The position numbers and the translations under genes were made by a program. This document shows, one piece after another, positions 1 to 11,907 of a stretch of DNA of 64,000 bases. The first letter of the stretch is position 1. Each line of letters opens with the position of its first letter. A model generated the notes under the pieces. The model had not been told where the DNA came from. It worked only from the letters and a program-made list of their open reading frames with translations, and searched no databases. The DNA is from Sordariomycetes sp. S80-01Y. Its lineage: Eukaryota > Ascomycota > Sordariomycetes. The stretch is taken from positions 62,001 to 126,000 of the forward strand of contig JAXQJY010000030.1 in NCBI GenBank assembly GCA_037042185.1. Direction: 5' to 3'.

Positions 1-2270
1 GGTGAAGCAACACGCTGGCAGCTCAGGCGACATTGCGGGTATCTACGGCGCCGTAAGGCAGGAAGCTGGGCTCCGATTTGAGAACGATAATCAACCTCTC
101 AACAGTTAGTACTGTGCAAGCTTGCTACAGCTTTGGTACTCTGGATACCTTTGCGGAATGCATTCCTGAGACGCTGGGGCATTAGTTATTTCTCAATGGC
201 AGCTCTACGTAGTTGAGCTAAGTTATGAGTCTTTTCTGCATCTCTTTCTCATTGCTTATGCCGATCTGTTGTCAAGATATAGAATACTGTCTTTCTTTAT
301 ACACAGCACCGATTTCTTGTTTCCACTGCCGTCTTCCCTTTATATCAAGCCAGTAGCTGTTACGCTACAGAGACATCTAGTGCGATTTGACGTACCCACG
401 CTCGACCCGTTTCCTCATCTGACAGGCAGTTGAACCTGTGAGGCATCAAGGCTGCCCATTCTCATACAGATCGTACGGCCCCTGAACCGACGAGACCTGG
501 CTCCTTCGGGCGAGTCACACAGAGCAGCAGGAATAAAAAGTCCCCAACATGGGCTGCATAGTTTTTAATTGGCGTAAATACGGAGTTTGTACATTCCGCT
601 GTTGTCCACGGCCAACTCTGCTAGTAGAGAATCCGAAAGATGTCGCTCTCGGGCTTAGGATGAACAGCAGCCTGAGCTGTCCAGATGCTCGAACTTGGAA
701 TTCGAATTGTTCACCTTTACAGGCATCCGAGAATGTCGCCTACGTCGGAGCACGTACGCCAAATGAAAGCGCTGACCTGGGGAGTAACGGATCCTTCCCA
801 ATTATCAAACAGCAACACCAAGGCAAGAGAGAGAGCGAAAGAAAGGGGGAGATCCAATGAGCGCAGAATCTTAGAATGAATACGGCGGACTCGGAGTTCG
901 GCCCGTAGACCTTGTATGGCCAGAATTGGCATAAGAGCTGGACCGACTGGGTTCTGCCCACTCGGAAGTCTACAAGCGGTAGCCGAACGCGGTCGCCGAT
1001 GTTGCTGTGGTCGAGAGACACCCTAACAACACACGTCCATGTGTTTCCATGTACGCAGAAAGCATCGTCACACTTGGGAGATTTCTCTATTGTGGAACAG
1101 ATTGAATGTCTGGGAAATCTCCTTTTCACGTTGAAGAGATGCCTTTCATTTAGAACTGTTGTATAGTCCAACAGTGGGTTAGCCACGCCAGCTTAACTCT
1201 AGGCCAAGTTGTCAGAACTTCGCGTTCGATCAGTTGGGTCAATTGCTTTCTGAGGTCTACGCTGAGGGAAACCCGCATTAGAACATGTATTAGGCTTAAA
1301 ATCTAGGCATGGTAGACTTTTCGACGCTCCTTCTACGATGCCTCGCACAGAAACCAATCAAAGCTTATGGCTTTTAAGAGATGTCTCGCCATTAGAGGTC
1401 AGCTGGAAACTGGCTACTAATGACTTTGAGCCTTCGGTTTTCCCTTGGAGATCGGTCGGGTGGCTTCCGCTGCGCTTAATTCGGAGGGTTCCCTAAGCGG
1501 CAAATTGTTGAGGCAGCCTCAAGTCTTGGCACTTGTCTCGGCCGGGGCTCAGAAAGGCAACGTAGAGATTATCATCGGAGTCGAGTCCGCATCTATTGGA
1601 GCTGCTGTGTGGACAGCGGACCTGTTTATGTGGAATCAAAATGAGTTTATTGGAGCAGATTGGGAGAAGTCAGTCACCAAGTCACACAGCAGAGTCAACT
1701 GATCACCATCCAGCATAGCCTCCCAGGCCCTACGAAGGACATTTGAGGAGTTAACTGTTGCTAGACCACCCTCTTCGTGCGCGCTGGGCGACCATAAGCT
1801 CAGGCTATATCTTCCCTGGAAACTGGGTGTCCTAGTTCGGTCCGAATGGCATACCAAGTCTATTGGCCACGACAAGATGACAATCCGCGCCTCAGCGTCA
1901 GCACAGTCGGCTGTGACACCAATTTTGAAGACTTCTGGCGTGAGTGGGACCGATCTCCTGAAGAGCAGAGTGTGCAAATGGGGCGTCAGCTCTCACATAG
2001 GGGGCGGGCCAAAGAAAGGTGAGGCTATGGAGTCTGCGACGGTTTTACAGAACCAACATAGATGGAGGCTGCAATCACCCCAAAACCTCGGGAAGACTCA
2101 GGAGACTGATGTTTGATCCTGATTGGCAATTGCGTCCCGTGCTGCCATGACAAGCCGCCGTCTGATCCGACGCGCCGCACTACCGATTTGGGTGCCGTGA
2201 GTGAAAGAAAAATGGGGCCGAGCCCGAGTTCTTCATTGAACCGGCTAAAGATGGTTTAGATTCCGGACAT

Positions 2271-2283
2271 GCGGGGAGCGGGG
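2271..2283 (+). promoter_or_regulatory. Two candidate CreA sites upstream of a sugar permease
   Basis: Two GCGGGG hexamers lie at 2271-2276 and 2278-2283. They match the SYGGRG consensus of the fungal carbon catabolite repressor CreA/Cre1, and paired sites are the form usually functional. They sit about 390 bases before the start of the sugar permease. Assignment is by consensus only. Confidence 0.3.
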
Positions 2284-2523
2284 CGGTTGGGAGGATCTCA
2301 GCCCCAGCCTTTACCCTCGACTTTATCCAGACGGTCCCGAGTGGTCCCAGGAGAGTCCTCACTACTGTTTTTGGACTGTTCACTGTGCTGATGAGGGGCG
2401 CATGCGAATTAGCCGATCATCGGATTCTGCACTGCAGCATGGGTCCTCTGGCATGGAAGCCCGACGCCATCAAAGGCACCCTGTCTATCCAGGGGGGTCC
2501 TTTTCGGAAAGTCCCAGAAATCT

Positions 2524-2530
2524 TATATAA
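2524..2530 (+). promoter_or_regulatory. TATA box of the sugar permease gene
   Basis: TATATAA lies about 145 bases before the ATG at 2675 and is followed by a CT-rich stretch, as is usual in strongly regulated fungal promoters. Confidence 0.4.
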
Positions 2531-2674
2531 GGCAACAGCTGTTGTTCGCTTTCCCTTTCGCCGTGGAAAGCAGTCTCCTCATCGTGACACACTGGCTCAC
2601 TGTCGACTCACGCCAATCTCTTGCTGCCAACGCAACTACGCGCTGTACTTCCGTGTGACGAGGAAGACTTCACG

Positions 2675-4633
2675 ATGCCTCTAGCAGTGGGGCATTCGAG
2701 CACGAAGCATGAGGTCGCTGTCGCTCAGGCTGAGGCACCTCATCTGGCGAGGGTGAAGTGGTGGAGAAATCCTGGGATGCGTGTGCTCTACTTCTACGCT
2801 TCCATTCTCTGCGTTTGTTCTGCTACTACCGGTTACGATGGGTTAGTATTTCGATCCTCGGCCAAGCGACGGACAGAGAGATTCTAACTCAAAGTATAGA
2901 TCCATGTTGAACTCTTCCCAAGTCATGGATGAGTGGCAGAACTACTTTGGTCATCCCGAGGGCTCAAAGCTTGGAATCCTCAATTCCATCTACCAGATTG
3001 GAAGCATTGCCAGTTTCCCTTTCGCGTATGTGCCTGAGATACCCCTCGAGTGCCAATGAATTTTCGATTGACTAACTTTGGTCTACGTTCACAGCCCCTT
3101 CATGGCCGACCACTTCGGCCGTAAAATTCCTATTGCAGTGGGATGCCTGATCATGATTCTCGGAGCTTGCCTCTCTGCCTTTACCGACGGATATGGAAGT
3201 ACGTTCCTAAAGACTCTATACGGCCGTGGTCTGATGTTTTCCTGCCGATATATGCTGACACTTTTGTCCCGCCAGTGTACCTCGGTGGCCGCTTCTTGGT
3301 CGGTTTCGGCAACTCCCTTGCCCAGCTGTCCTGCCCTGTCCTCCTCACCGAGATTTGCCACCCTCAGCACCGTGGTATTGTCACTGCCATTTACAACTGT
3401 TTATGGAACTTGGGAGCCACAAGTAAGATACCGCATGCCTAAAGCCCAAGAACTGAAGATGACTAACATTGGTGACATAGTTTGCGCCTTTATTGGTCTG
3501 GGAACAATTAACATCTCGAACGATTGGTCGTGGCGAAGTATTACACTTATCCAGGGTGTCCCGTCCCTGATCCAGCTCACGTTCCTCTGGTGGATTCCAG
3601 AGTCGCCCCGCTGGCTCATGGCCAAAGAACGCCATGATCAGGCGTTGGATATCCTTGCCAAGTATCACGCAAACGGCGACAAGGACAACGCGACAGTTCA
3701 GTTCGAGTACAAGGAGATCAAGGACACTATTGGCTTGGAGTATCAGACAAAGAAGAACGGCAGCTACCTCGACTTCATCCGAACGCCTGGCAACCGTCAT
3801 CGTCTTCTGCTCCTGATATCTCTTGGTATAATCTCCCAATACTCCGGCAATGCCTTGATCAGCAACTATTCGAACCTGATCTATGAGGGTGCCGGTATTG
3901 ATGACCAAGCTGCCAAGACCGGTCTCAATGCGGGAGAGAATATGTTGAAATTGTTCGTCGCCATTGGCTGCTCCTGCGGGATTGACAAATTCGGCCGTCG
4001 TCCGCTCTTCTTAACGGCTACAGTGGGTAAGTGATACAGCTGATTTTGCATCAAATTATTGTTTATGAGTCTGACATGGTCCCAGGTATGCTGCTTATGT
4101 TCCTGGCCTGGACGATCGTTGCTGCTCGTTTTGAGGCAACAGGCGAGACAAAGATCGTGCAGCTCGGGTACCCCCAGATTGCTTTGATCTGGCTGTTTGA
4201 TGTCGCCTACTCTATCGCTTGGTCTGGCCTCATCGTTGCCTACGCCTTGGAGATTCTTCCTTTCAGACTTCGTGCCCGTGGTCTCATGATCATGAACTTC
4301 TTCATCCAGGTGGCCCTCACTATTGGTAACCAGACGAACCCTGTTGCTTTGAAGAACCTACCAAACAACTGGAACTTCTGGTGCTTCTATACGGTATGTA
4401 AAACCCTTACGAGTGCACACTCTAGTACAAGACTGACGCGTCTGCCATTCTAGATCTGGATCGCTGTTGAACTTGTCTTCGTCTACTTCTTTTACGTCGA
4501 AACCAAGGGTCCCACTTTGGAGGAGATTGCAAGGATCTTCGATGGCCCAGATGCCAATGTGGCCGTTGTGGAATATGGGGACCTGAAAGAGGACGCCAAG
4601 GTTGACACTGCTGAAACCGCTAGCAAGGCTTAG
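2675..4633 (+). CDS. MFS sugar permease, lactose/hexose type
   Basis: Plasma-membrane sugar:H+ symporter of the MFS sugar-porter family, predicted at 525 residues. Seven exons by frame continuity: 2675-2841, 2900-3025, 3095-3198, 3276-3422, 3481-4026, 4086-4393, 4454-4633. The start is the ATG at 2675 (leader MPLAVGH). Family signatures are visible: GYDGS near residue 55, DHFGRK near 103, PESPRWL near 221, DKFGRRP near 355 and VETKGPTLEEI near the C-terminus. The motif SGNALISNY in TM7 resembles Lac12/LacpA-type permeases, which take up lactose or cellobiose, more than plain hexose transporters. Two CreA-like sites and a TATA box lie upstream. The exact sugar cannot be read from the sequence. 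It is convergent with the next gene. Confidence 0.9.
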
Positions 4634-5201
4634 CTCCGAATGCGCAAGCTTGACAAGATGATACCTGTAGCCGAACCTGTTTAGACCCTGAGATTTTATT
4701 GAGAGACTGTATTGAAAGTACTCTCTCAGTAGCATTGAAGCATACTGGAAATTATCAGTTTTCTATCCGCGATCTAAATCCCATTATCGTAGTGTCATCG
4801 ACTTGTGGCTGTTCTTCCAGTATCTTATCGTCAGTATTTACAGACTGGGGCTTCGAGCCGCCTTTTCATCAAAGGCTTGGTACTATGGCACCCTATTGGT
4901 GCGGCTCGATGTAGCAACAATGCAAATGCTACCGGCTGCATGGAATGGCCATGTGGATGGGAAGGTCGGGGCCCCAAAGCCATTGGAGCCGGAAGTCACC
5001 CGAGCGGAGGCTCACAGGCGTGCCGTGATCTATCCCACGCCTCCCATGTGGTTCGTTTTAATCAGGCTAAATTTGCAACATGATACCACGAGTAGACCAG
5101 CAAAAGTGACTTTTCGCCCTTGTCCCCGGGAGCCGGCACCGACGACAACACATGAAAGGCACCGTGATTACCAACAGCTCAGCTGTTGCTACTAGCCGTT
5201 G
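4634..5201. other. Intergenic, between convergent genes
   Basis: This is the 3' flank of the permease and of the hydrolase-like gene. I see no coding signal or repeat. Confidence 0.5.
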
Positions 5202-6519
5202 CTACTCCGCATCTTCGTCATCTTCTTCATCCTCAAAGTCCTTCAATACTTTCCTGGCAGCTTTGCGCCCGCTGACCGGAATTTTGGTTAATCCAAGATC
5301 TTTAGCACTCTGCGGGAGAAGCTTTGGGTCAAGAAGCCCGAGCTGCACCAAGACGCTGGCCTGGTCCCAGTAAACATGCTCCTGATACAGTTTGCCGCCC
5401 TTGAGAGTCACAATGCTAACCATAAGTATTTCTACCTTCTTATTGGTGCCTGGCACGCCGGGCAGCATCCATGGAACCTCCTGCGTATGCTTGAAGCGCA
5501 TGTGCATCTCGTCAACCACTCGATCAGCGCCGATGGTTCGGGACAGAAGCGTCACTTTGGTCGTGGGTGGGTTGGAGAAGGTCGTTGAGTAGTAAGCTTC
5601 CAAGTCGTCTGCCCCAAAACCTCCGGTAAGGGTTGGGATATTGGTAACGTGTGGAGGCTTGTGTTTCGTATAGGTTTTGACTGCATCGTTAATGTCGTTG
5701 GTGAAGAATTTGCCTGTTCGTCAGTCCAGCTCTGGGCATTTTCCAAGGGGTGGCCATACTCTGCAAGTTACGCTCCAGCACAAGCTCCAAGTCTGGATCG
5801 ATCCCAAACACCTTCCTGGCCGTAGTCAGGCTTCGGCTCCACGCAAGGTCAGCACAAATGCCGTCAAACTCCTCTACGTCGTGCTCCGCAAAGCCCGCCT
5901 CGGCCTGGTAGGTGTAGCTGGGATAAGCAAGCTGTAGCTTGCCGCCAGTACCGACCCCTGTGTCGACTCTCTTCTTTCTCGTCCTTCGCTTGCCTTGGAT
6001 GCCGACCATTTGTGATTGCTTGGTCACGCCTACTTCAGCGCCAACGGGCAGATGCACTAGTGTGCTAATGGCGTTCGGGAACTTGCCGTTCGGATCCGGG
6101 ATTCTGGTGGGATAATATGCCACGAGAAGGCCGAGCTTGAAGTCTGGGTTGTGATCCATAACGTGGAAGTACTCCAGGCACATGGATGCTGCAATATCGA
6201 AGGCGATGATGCCGAACTTTTCACACGGGGCCCGCTCTTCTTGTGTAAGCTGCTTGAGCTTTTGAACGTACTGATTGCCGCAGCTCGCTACCGAGAAATA
6301 TTCAACTTGGAACCCTTCATCTTTCCATTCTTGAAGCGTCACTTCATCAAAGTCGTCGTCCTCGCCCGTGATATACAGCTTCGGCGCCGAGCGTGGAAAG
6401 TCCTTCGACAGAAAGCCGCCATCCCTGAAGTCAGTCTTGTTTTGTGAGAGGATGCTCACGTTGCGACCCTCTGACTCAGGCACTGCATTCTTAACAAGGT
6501 CGCTCACGTTGACGTTCAT
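5202..6519 (-). CDS. Dienelactone hydrolase-like/SnoaL-like fusion protein
   Basis: Predicted at 423 residues from two exons, 6519-5760 and 5713-5202, with a 46-base intron. The first in-frame ATG (MNVNVSDL) is at 6519; no ATG precedes it in frame. Residues 1 to about 250 resemble the alpha/beta hydrolase fold of the dienelactone hydrolase family. Residues about 255-370 resemble a SnoaL/NTF2-like domain. The C-terminus is strongly acidic (DFEDEEDDEDAE). The place of the DLH nucleophile elbow (usually G-x-C-x-G) reads IIAFDIAA, so Cys is replaced by Asp and the glycines by Ala. The usual His site near GF also appears lost (QAEAGF). It is therefore probably not a classical esterase. No signal peptide, so cytosolic. 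Function unknown. Confidence 0.65.
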
Positions 6520-7694
6520 GGTGTCGGTTGTGGATGAGGAGTTGAAGGAGTGAGAGGCTGCTGAGACGTCATTGTTCGTGATGCGGGGGTTCCAAGTTTT
6601 CGGTTGCAATGCGTCCCAATCGGCGATCAGGCGAGCAATGCCAACAATGACCGGTTCTTAGCCCTGCATGATCGTAGACTCAGACATTTTGCCATCGGCT
6701 CGGATTAACAAACTCGTTAGAACGCGATATAGACTCCTTGCAGATCCCACTTCCCGTGTTGCCGAGTTAGCGTATGAGACACACAGGAAGACCACGCAAG
6801 CAGCATTCGGAGTAGTGTGCGGAGACGACACCTTCAATCCCCAAAAACAAGGGCGAAAGGAAAGACAGCCATTGTAGATTCTTGAAAATTGAAGTCTGTC
6901 CCAATTGTCACGTGGGCGATCCGGGGATAAACCTCAGGCGTGTGCGCATATGCGTTTCTATTCAGACGATGACTCTATAGCTTTTCATAATTCACTTTCG
7001 ATCTTACCACAAATTCTCGGTCGTCGGAATCCTCTCCTATGGTCCATGGAGATGAAATGGTTCATAACGATCTCCAGTCTCGCCGTAGCAGGTTGGTGCC
7101 AGGTTTCTTTCATGATATGGCGCAATTCATGCTGACTGTTTCGCAATACCTCGCTACGATACCACCCTGATTTTACGTCCCAAGGCACGGCTCAGGCAAG
7201 CATTCACCTTAGTGGCACTAGTTACCCAAGTATCAACAACACATCAACTCTTTTCGCGCGCCCACAGGACTTCCATGAAGACAATATGACCGCTCTAAAA
7301 CCTAACGGCCCAGTAGGCTTCGATGAGCTTCCAGAAACAACAGAGCCAAAAGATCCGCGATGTAGCCAAAACTGAGGTACGCTATTTTATTGGTAGAAGA
7401 ACGACCTCGAATTTCTCCAAGTCTTTTGAGCCACTTATTATGAGACTCAATCCCGACAACGGGCAAAGTCATCCATACTGCTCTGATTAGATGAGAATGG
7501 AGACGACAGGTTTTCTGTGGACCCAGTTCACGTAAGTTCAAAACCCAGTCATACGTGTTGAGGCTAACATAAGATGGAAAGTATTGACGTCGCACTTTGG
7601 ATTCGCTGGTCCAGGTGCCTTTCGACTAAGGCGCTCAAGAGTCGACAAGCTTTCTTCGCGCTGGTGTGGACCCCCGCTTGGCCAAGGCGTGAAC
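6520..7694. other. Intergenic region
   Basis: This holds the promoter of the hydrolase-like gene and the 3' flank of the protease. Short open frames at 6668-6877 and 7302-7595 show no domain. I see no repeat. Confidence 0.45.
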
Positions 7695-8594
7695 CTATCG
7701 AGTTGCCATCCTGTACCTTTGGAATACATCAAACATACGGTCCTTTTGGCCCAATGTGAACTCGGACGTGCTTCGCGTCATTAGCGCCCGATATCTCGAA
7801 ACAAACAGCTTTACTTGCCAATTATCATCAGTGTATCCCATAAAGTTGTGGATTGGGTCCAGTCCCGGCTGGTCGGGACAGCTATCGGAGCCCATTGGGC
7901 ACCCGTAAATATCCGTCCGCTGAGCTGGTGTGTCGGCGACGAAGTCGCCCTGGTCTGAGCAACCCCCAACAAAAGTGTGGTTCAATCCGAACCAATGCCC
8001 AGCCTCGTGAACCGCCAGATGGCCGAGGTTCCAGAACTCCGACCCACCTTGCTCCGGCGTGAACCCAGGCATTACCATGGCGCTGAGTTGGCATGAATCC
8101 TGCCCGAGTGTTGCATTGTCACCATCGTGGTAAACGGTGGGCCAAGAGCAATAGCCAGATGCTCCCGGCGAGTAGTCGCTGAAAAAGTAAAAGTTCAGGA
8201 CCTCGTAGCCACCAAGGCGCGATTCGCTCATGAACTCAATGCGCTCCTTTTCGTAGTTGACCCATCCCAGCTCCGGACCCTCGTAACGCAGAAAGGCGTG
8301 CCCGACAAGATCGTCAACCACGCGGACCGTTGAGTTCAAGTGCATAAATATGTCATATTTTGCAAAGTTCTTCCTCATCACCTCGAATTGAGTGTTTGAA
8401 ATCTTGTCAGTGATCAAATTTTCGTTTTCCGGCGTGCTGCACAAGTGGAAGTTGACATCGACGGTCAAATTTTGGGGCAATTGTTCGAAGCTTGAGGGTC
8501 CTGGCTGTAATGCAATACCATCTTCGGGCACGAGGCAGCCGCCTCTAGCCTCAGTGAGGGCGGCGAAGGTAGGCAAGAATAGAGCGGTCTTCAT
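7695..8594 (-). CDS. Secreted M43-type (pappalysin/cytophagalysin-like) metalloprotease
   Basis: Extracellular zinc endopeptidase, 299 residues, single exon as read, ATG at 8594. A short signal peptide (MKTALFLPTFAALTEA) is visible. The zinc site HEAGHWFGLNHTF lies near residues 193-205 and fits HExxHxxGxxH. The Met-turn region HNFMGYTDD lies near 250, and DTPAQ and GCPMGSDSCP precede it as in M43B proteases. After GYTDDNW the family normally continues directly with a Cys-Met pair and then xFTxGQ. Here about 15 extra residues intervene and that Cys is missing. The extra stretch has intron-like features (GTAAAG start, CTAATGAC, AG end), but removing it by those sites would shift the frame. It could be a recently altered intron or a genuine insertion. 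Confidence 0.8.
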   Translation of the reverse strand: MKTALFLPTFAALTEARGGCLVPEDGIALQPGPSSFEQLPQNLTVDVNFHLCSTPENENLITDKISNTQFEVMRKNFAKYDIFMHLNSTVRVVDDLVGHAFLRYEGPELGWVNYEKERIEFMSESRLGGYEVLNFYFFSDYSPGASGYCSWPTVYHDGDNATLGQDSCQLSAMVMPGFTPEQGGSEFWNLGHLAVHEAGHWFGLNHTFVGGCSDQGDFVADTPAQRTDIYGCPMGSDSCPDQPGLDPIHNFMGYTDDNWQVKLFVSRYRALMTRSTSEFTLGQKDRMFDVFQRYRMATR

Positions 8595-11076
8595 GATAAA
8601 GTTGAATGAAAGCTCGACGGAAGATATAGATGGGTATCGGCATTCAGTTTTTATGCTTGATCATAGCGTTACATTGTTATCTCATTACCTCGTATCGACA
8701 CGAGCTCATCAAACCTGGGCGCAGCAACCGCGCCTATGGAAATCGGAACTAACTCGCTGATATCCCTGGAAGACCCGCCATAACCACGTTTCTGGGCCTA
8801 CTTCTGCGTGATCTGTCCTCAATTCATCCCTCCAGATCCCAGAACTAGCTCGGCAGTTGTTGGTCCCCCGTCGAAATGTAGCTATTGCGTCAAGCTATAT
8901 GTTTTGGCGCTTTGGAATGGCGATGACGGTCCATATCCAACATGGGTCAGGGATGAAGATTGAGCTGGTAATTGCGGTGGAAATGCCGACGGGCTTCCTT
9001 TTTAGGTAGCGATTCCGTCTTGGCTAGATCTCGCTTCCAAGAACAGCAATATTTTACACGATGTGCTCTGTGCTGACCAAATGATAGTTGATATCATGAA
9101 GACCGCGCCAGATCATCGCTTGCGTACTGCCGACTTTGTCGCTTGTGGTACTCGCGGCAAGCTTGCTGTCTTCCATTTCTTTCTGGGATGGCAAGGCCGC
9201 CCGTTTACGAGGTCAATACGCAGCTGTGACCTAGCCCGCTCATACACATTGCAACCCCGCTAAATAATTTGACTGATCTGAGCTAAACATTCAATTAAAC
9301 TACCCTATACTACTGCTAGCGTGAATGTCTCAGGACCGGGAAATCGCTACGCGTCAAGGGTGGGGACGAACTGCGGGAACTGGCCGCCAGAGGAATCGAC
9401 AAGCGGGTCGACGAACTTGTTCTCGAAGTCATTCAGTTTCGGACCTACTCCTCCAGCCCAGTTGCTCAACATTGCATCGCGAAGGCCCATGTCTCTATAT
9501 CTACGTTGGGACAGGGGCCGTCCGATGATTCAGAGACATTCTACAAAAGACGTAGGCCAAGGATAAGTGTTACTGCACGGGTAGATCGACACTCATTTAC
9601 CTTCTCTTTGAAGCTCTAGCTTCAGAGGTTAATGGTAGCCGTCGGGCAAGACCAAATGTCGGGATGTCCCTTTCGGCGATCCAGTGCGAAAGCGTCGAGC
9701 GAATTACCCGATTTGGAACCGCTACTGTTAGCTGAATCGAAGTAGGGGCGTCGTCTGAGGTCATGACGTCCGCTCCTATGAGTCTATTTGGTGCAGCTTA
9801 CTTAAGAAAAGGCTATTGTCTCAATCATTGAGGAATTTTGATTTGGTCAAGCTATTCTTGACGTCTTGTGATGGGTGCGAGTCTCCCTCTCGCTTCATGC
9901 CTACGATCGGATCGCCGTGAAGGAATTGGTGCATCCTATAGACATAAAGATTACCGATGGACAATTACCCATCCGTCTCTTTGAACGCCAAGAGTTAGTA
10001 GATGGCGATGTAGCCAGGCGGGTTCGTGACATGATGTCTTTAGTCCAAGTAAACACCATTGTGGATGCTGGCTTCTTCTTGCTTTTCCTATCATTGAAGC
10101 AATGACTCATGTTCCCCACATTCTGAATGCAAAGACTTCCAACAGAGCGAATTCATCACAAATGCATGTTGATCCTAATCGCAGTGGTCAGTTGAGGGTG
10201 GTAGCAACATAACGAGGGAAGGTTTGGATTGGCTTCATCAGGGCCACTCTGCCTGGCCAAGAAGTCCGAAGATGCGTTGAATGCTGAATGCAAAAGCTGA
10301 CGAAAGTTTTTCTCGGCGCTGGAGGCATTCTTGGACAGTCATCGTGGACTTAGCCTCCTCCCGCCGACGTGTATAGGGGCACAGCGCCTGTTGGCCGCGA
10401 GAGATGCCGGTGGGACTTCCCAGGTACCAATAGAGTCTTGCTCAGTGAGACTCCGCCATGCAGAAAACTCATTACTTTTGCGGATTTAAGAGTAGCAGTA
10501 GCCGCAGTCTGTTAATAACGATGCTGGTTGGTTAGGAAACGATTCGTGGGGCTTATGACCAGCACGAAGCGCTGTGCGCTCTCAGCGAAAGGGTTCCACG
10601 CGGATCGACGAGATACATCGATCCGCTTCAGTCGGGCTTGTGCAACCTCTTGTAGACTGCTTCGCTAACTTTATCGCGGCTTATCTATAGCTCGACCTTG
10701 GTTACAATCGACACGGTAAGTTACATTTCAGTCAAAGGCCCTCCGTGTCTAGATCAAATCAGTAGGCCGCAATCGCACGAATGGGGTTGATGCCGTGTTT
10801 TGTGCGTGCAGTATTGGCTGTACAACAGATAAAGAGGGTGGTCAGCAACGGCTGCCAGCGCTTGCAGCCCGTATCCCATAATTGATTACTATCTTATCTC
10901 GACTTTTTCAACTTTAAGGTGTGCGGGTGCTGCTGACTGCCATAGCTGTGGGAGTACTTAATGAGCCCAGGCGCAAGGTGAGCTAGGGAAGAACCAAACT
11001 TTGCCTTCTCATTCACCATACCGCCAAAGATCTTAATTTTACAAATTTGAATTTAGCCTTAATCCCATCATTTGCC
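8595..11076. other. Long intergenic region
   Basis: About 2.5 kb between the divergent protease and alpha/beta hydrolase genes. Open frames are all under 85 codons, without domains or splice-linked partners. No repeat, terminal inverted repeat or RNA gene was recognised. Confidence 0.5.
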
Positions 11077-11907
11077 ATGCCTTTCCTACAGTTGCGCGAC
11101 GGGGCTGAACTGTTCTACAAAGACTGGGGCAACCCAGGCGGAGCAGTCGTTACGTTCTCACATGGATGGCCATTGAGCTGTGACAACTGGGAAAATCAGA
11201 TGGTTTTCTTGGGCGATGCTGGCTACCGTGTCATCGGCCATGACCGTCGTGGCCACGGGCGGTCCACGCAAACTTGGCACGGCAATAACATGGAAACATT
11301 CGTGGACGACCTTCTGGAGCTTTTCGAGCATCTCGACGTTCGCGATGCCGTTATGGTCGGCCACTCACACGGTGGCGGAGAGGTTACTCGCTTCCTGGGA
11401 AAACACGGGACCTCCCGCGTCAAGAAGGCTGTGCTTGTGAGTGCGGTGCCGCCCCTGTTACTCAAATCATCAGCGAACGCAGAAGGCATCGACATATCTG
11501 TTCTCGACTCGTTTCGTCAGTCAATGATGAAAGATCGCGCCCAGTTCTTCCTTGATGTCCCCACCGGACCCTTCTTCGGCTTCAACCGACCTGGGGTGCA
11601 GAAAAGCGAGGGCCAGATCCGAAGCTGGTGGCAGCAAGGCATGAGTACGAGCTTCAAAACAGCATACGACTGCATCAAGGACTTCTCGGAGACAGACTTC
11701 ACGGCCGATCTTGAGAAGATTGATATCCCTGTCCTTGTCCTCCACGGTGACGACGATCAGGTAGTTCCTTTCGAGGCGTCGGGGAAGAAGTCAGTAGAGC
11801 TTCTGCCACAAGGGAAGCTCAAGATCTATCCGGGCGGTTCTCACGCAATTCATGTCATCAGTGCTGACGAGGTGAACAAAGACTTGCTGGAGTTCATCAG
11901 GGGGTAG
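11077..11907 (+). CDS. Alpha/beta hydrolase, non-haem chloroperoxidase/perhydrolase type
   Basis: Intronless, 276 residues. The start is the ATG at 11077 in a good context (TTTGCC before ATG); the frame is open for some codons upstream but has no earlier ATG. It has the whole alpha/beta hydrolase layout: oxyanion motif HGWP near residue 27, GHDRRGHGRS near 58, nucleophile elbow GHSHGGGE near 101 (Ser), acid HGDDDQVVP near 224 and catalytic His in GGSHA near 253. This pattern is that of cofactor-free haloperoxidases, better described as esterases/perhydrolases. No signal peptide, so probably cytosolic. The substrate cannot be told. It lies 600 bases before the ABC transporter on the same strand, which may or may not mean joint use in detoxification. 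Confidence 0.85.
   Translation: MPFLQLRDGAELFYKDWGNPGGAVVTFSHGWPLSCDNWENQMVFLGDAGYRVIGHDRRGHGRSTQTWHGNNMETFVDDLLELFEHLDVRDAVMVGHSHGGGEVTRFLGKHGTSRVKKAVLVSAVPPLLLKSSANAEGIDISVLDSFRQSMMKDRAQFFLDVPTGPFFGFNRPGVQKSEGQIRSWWQQGMSTSFKTAYDCIKDFSETDFTADLEKIDIPVLVLHGDDDQVVPFEASGKKSVELLPQGKLKIYPGGSHAIHVISADEVNKDLLEFIRG

Larger units (their letters stand above)
1..2674. other. Intergenic region, left edge
   Basis: I find no convincing gene here. Open frames at 549-860, 740-1186 (-) and 1445-1702 are short, have no recognisable domain and no splice-linked continuation. The last 400 bases are the likely promoter and leader of the sugar permease that starts at 2675; the candidate sites are listed separately. 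Confidence 0.5.

Noticed and set aside
740-1186. Minus-strand open frame of 148 codons
   Set aside because: No conserved motif, no good start context and no partner exons.
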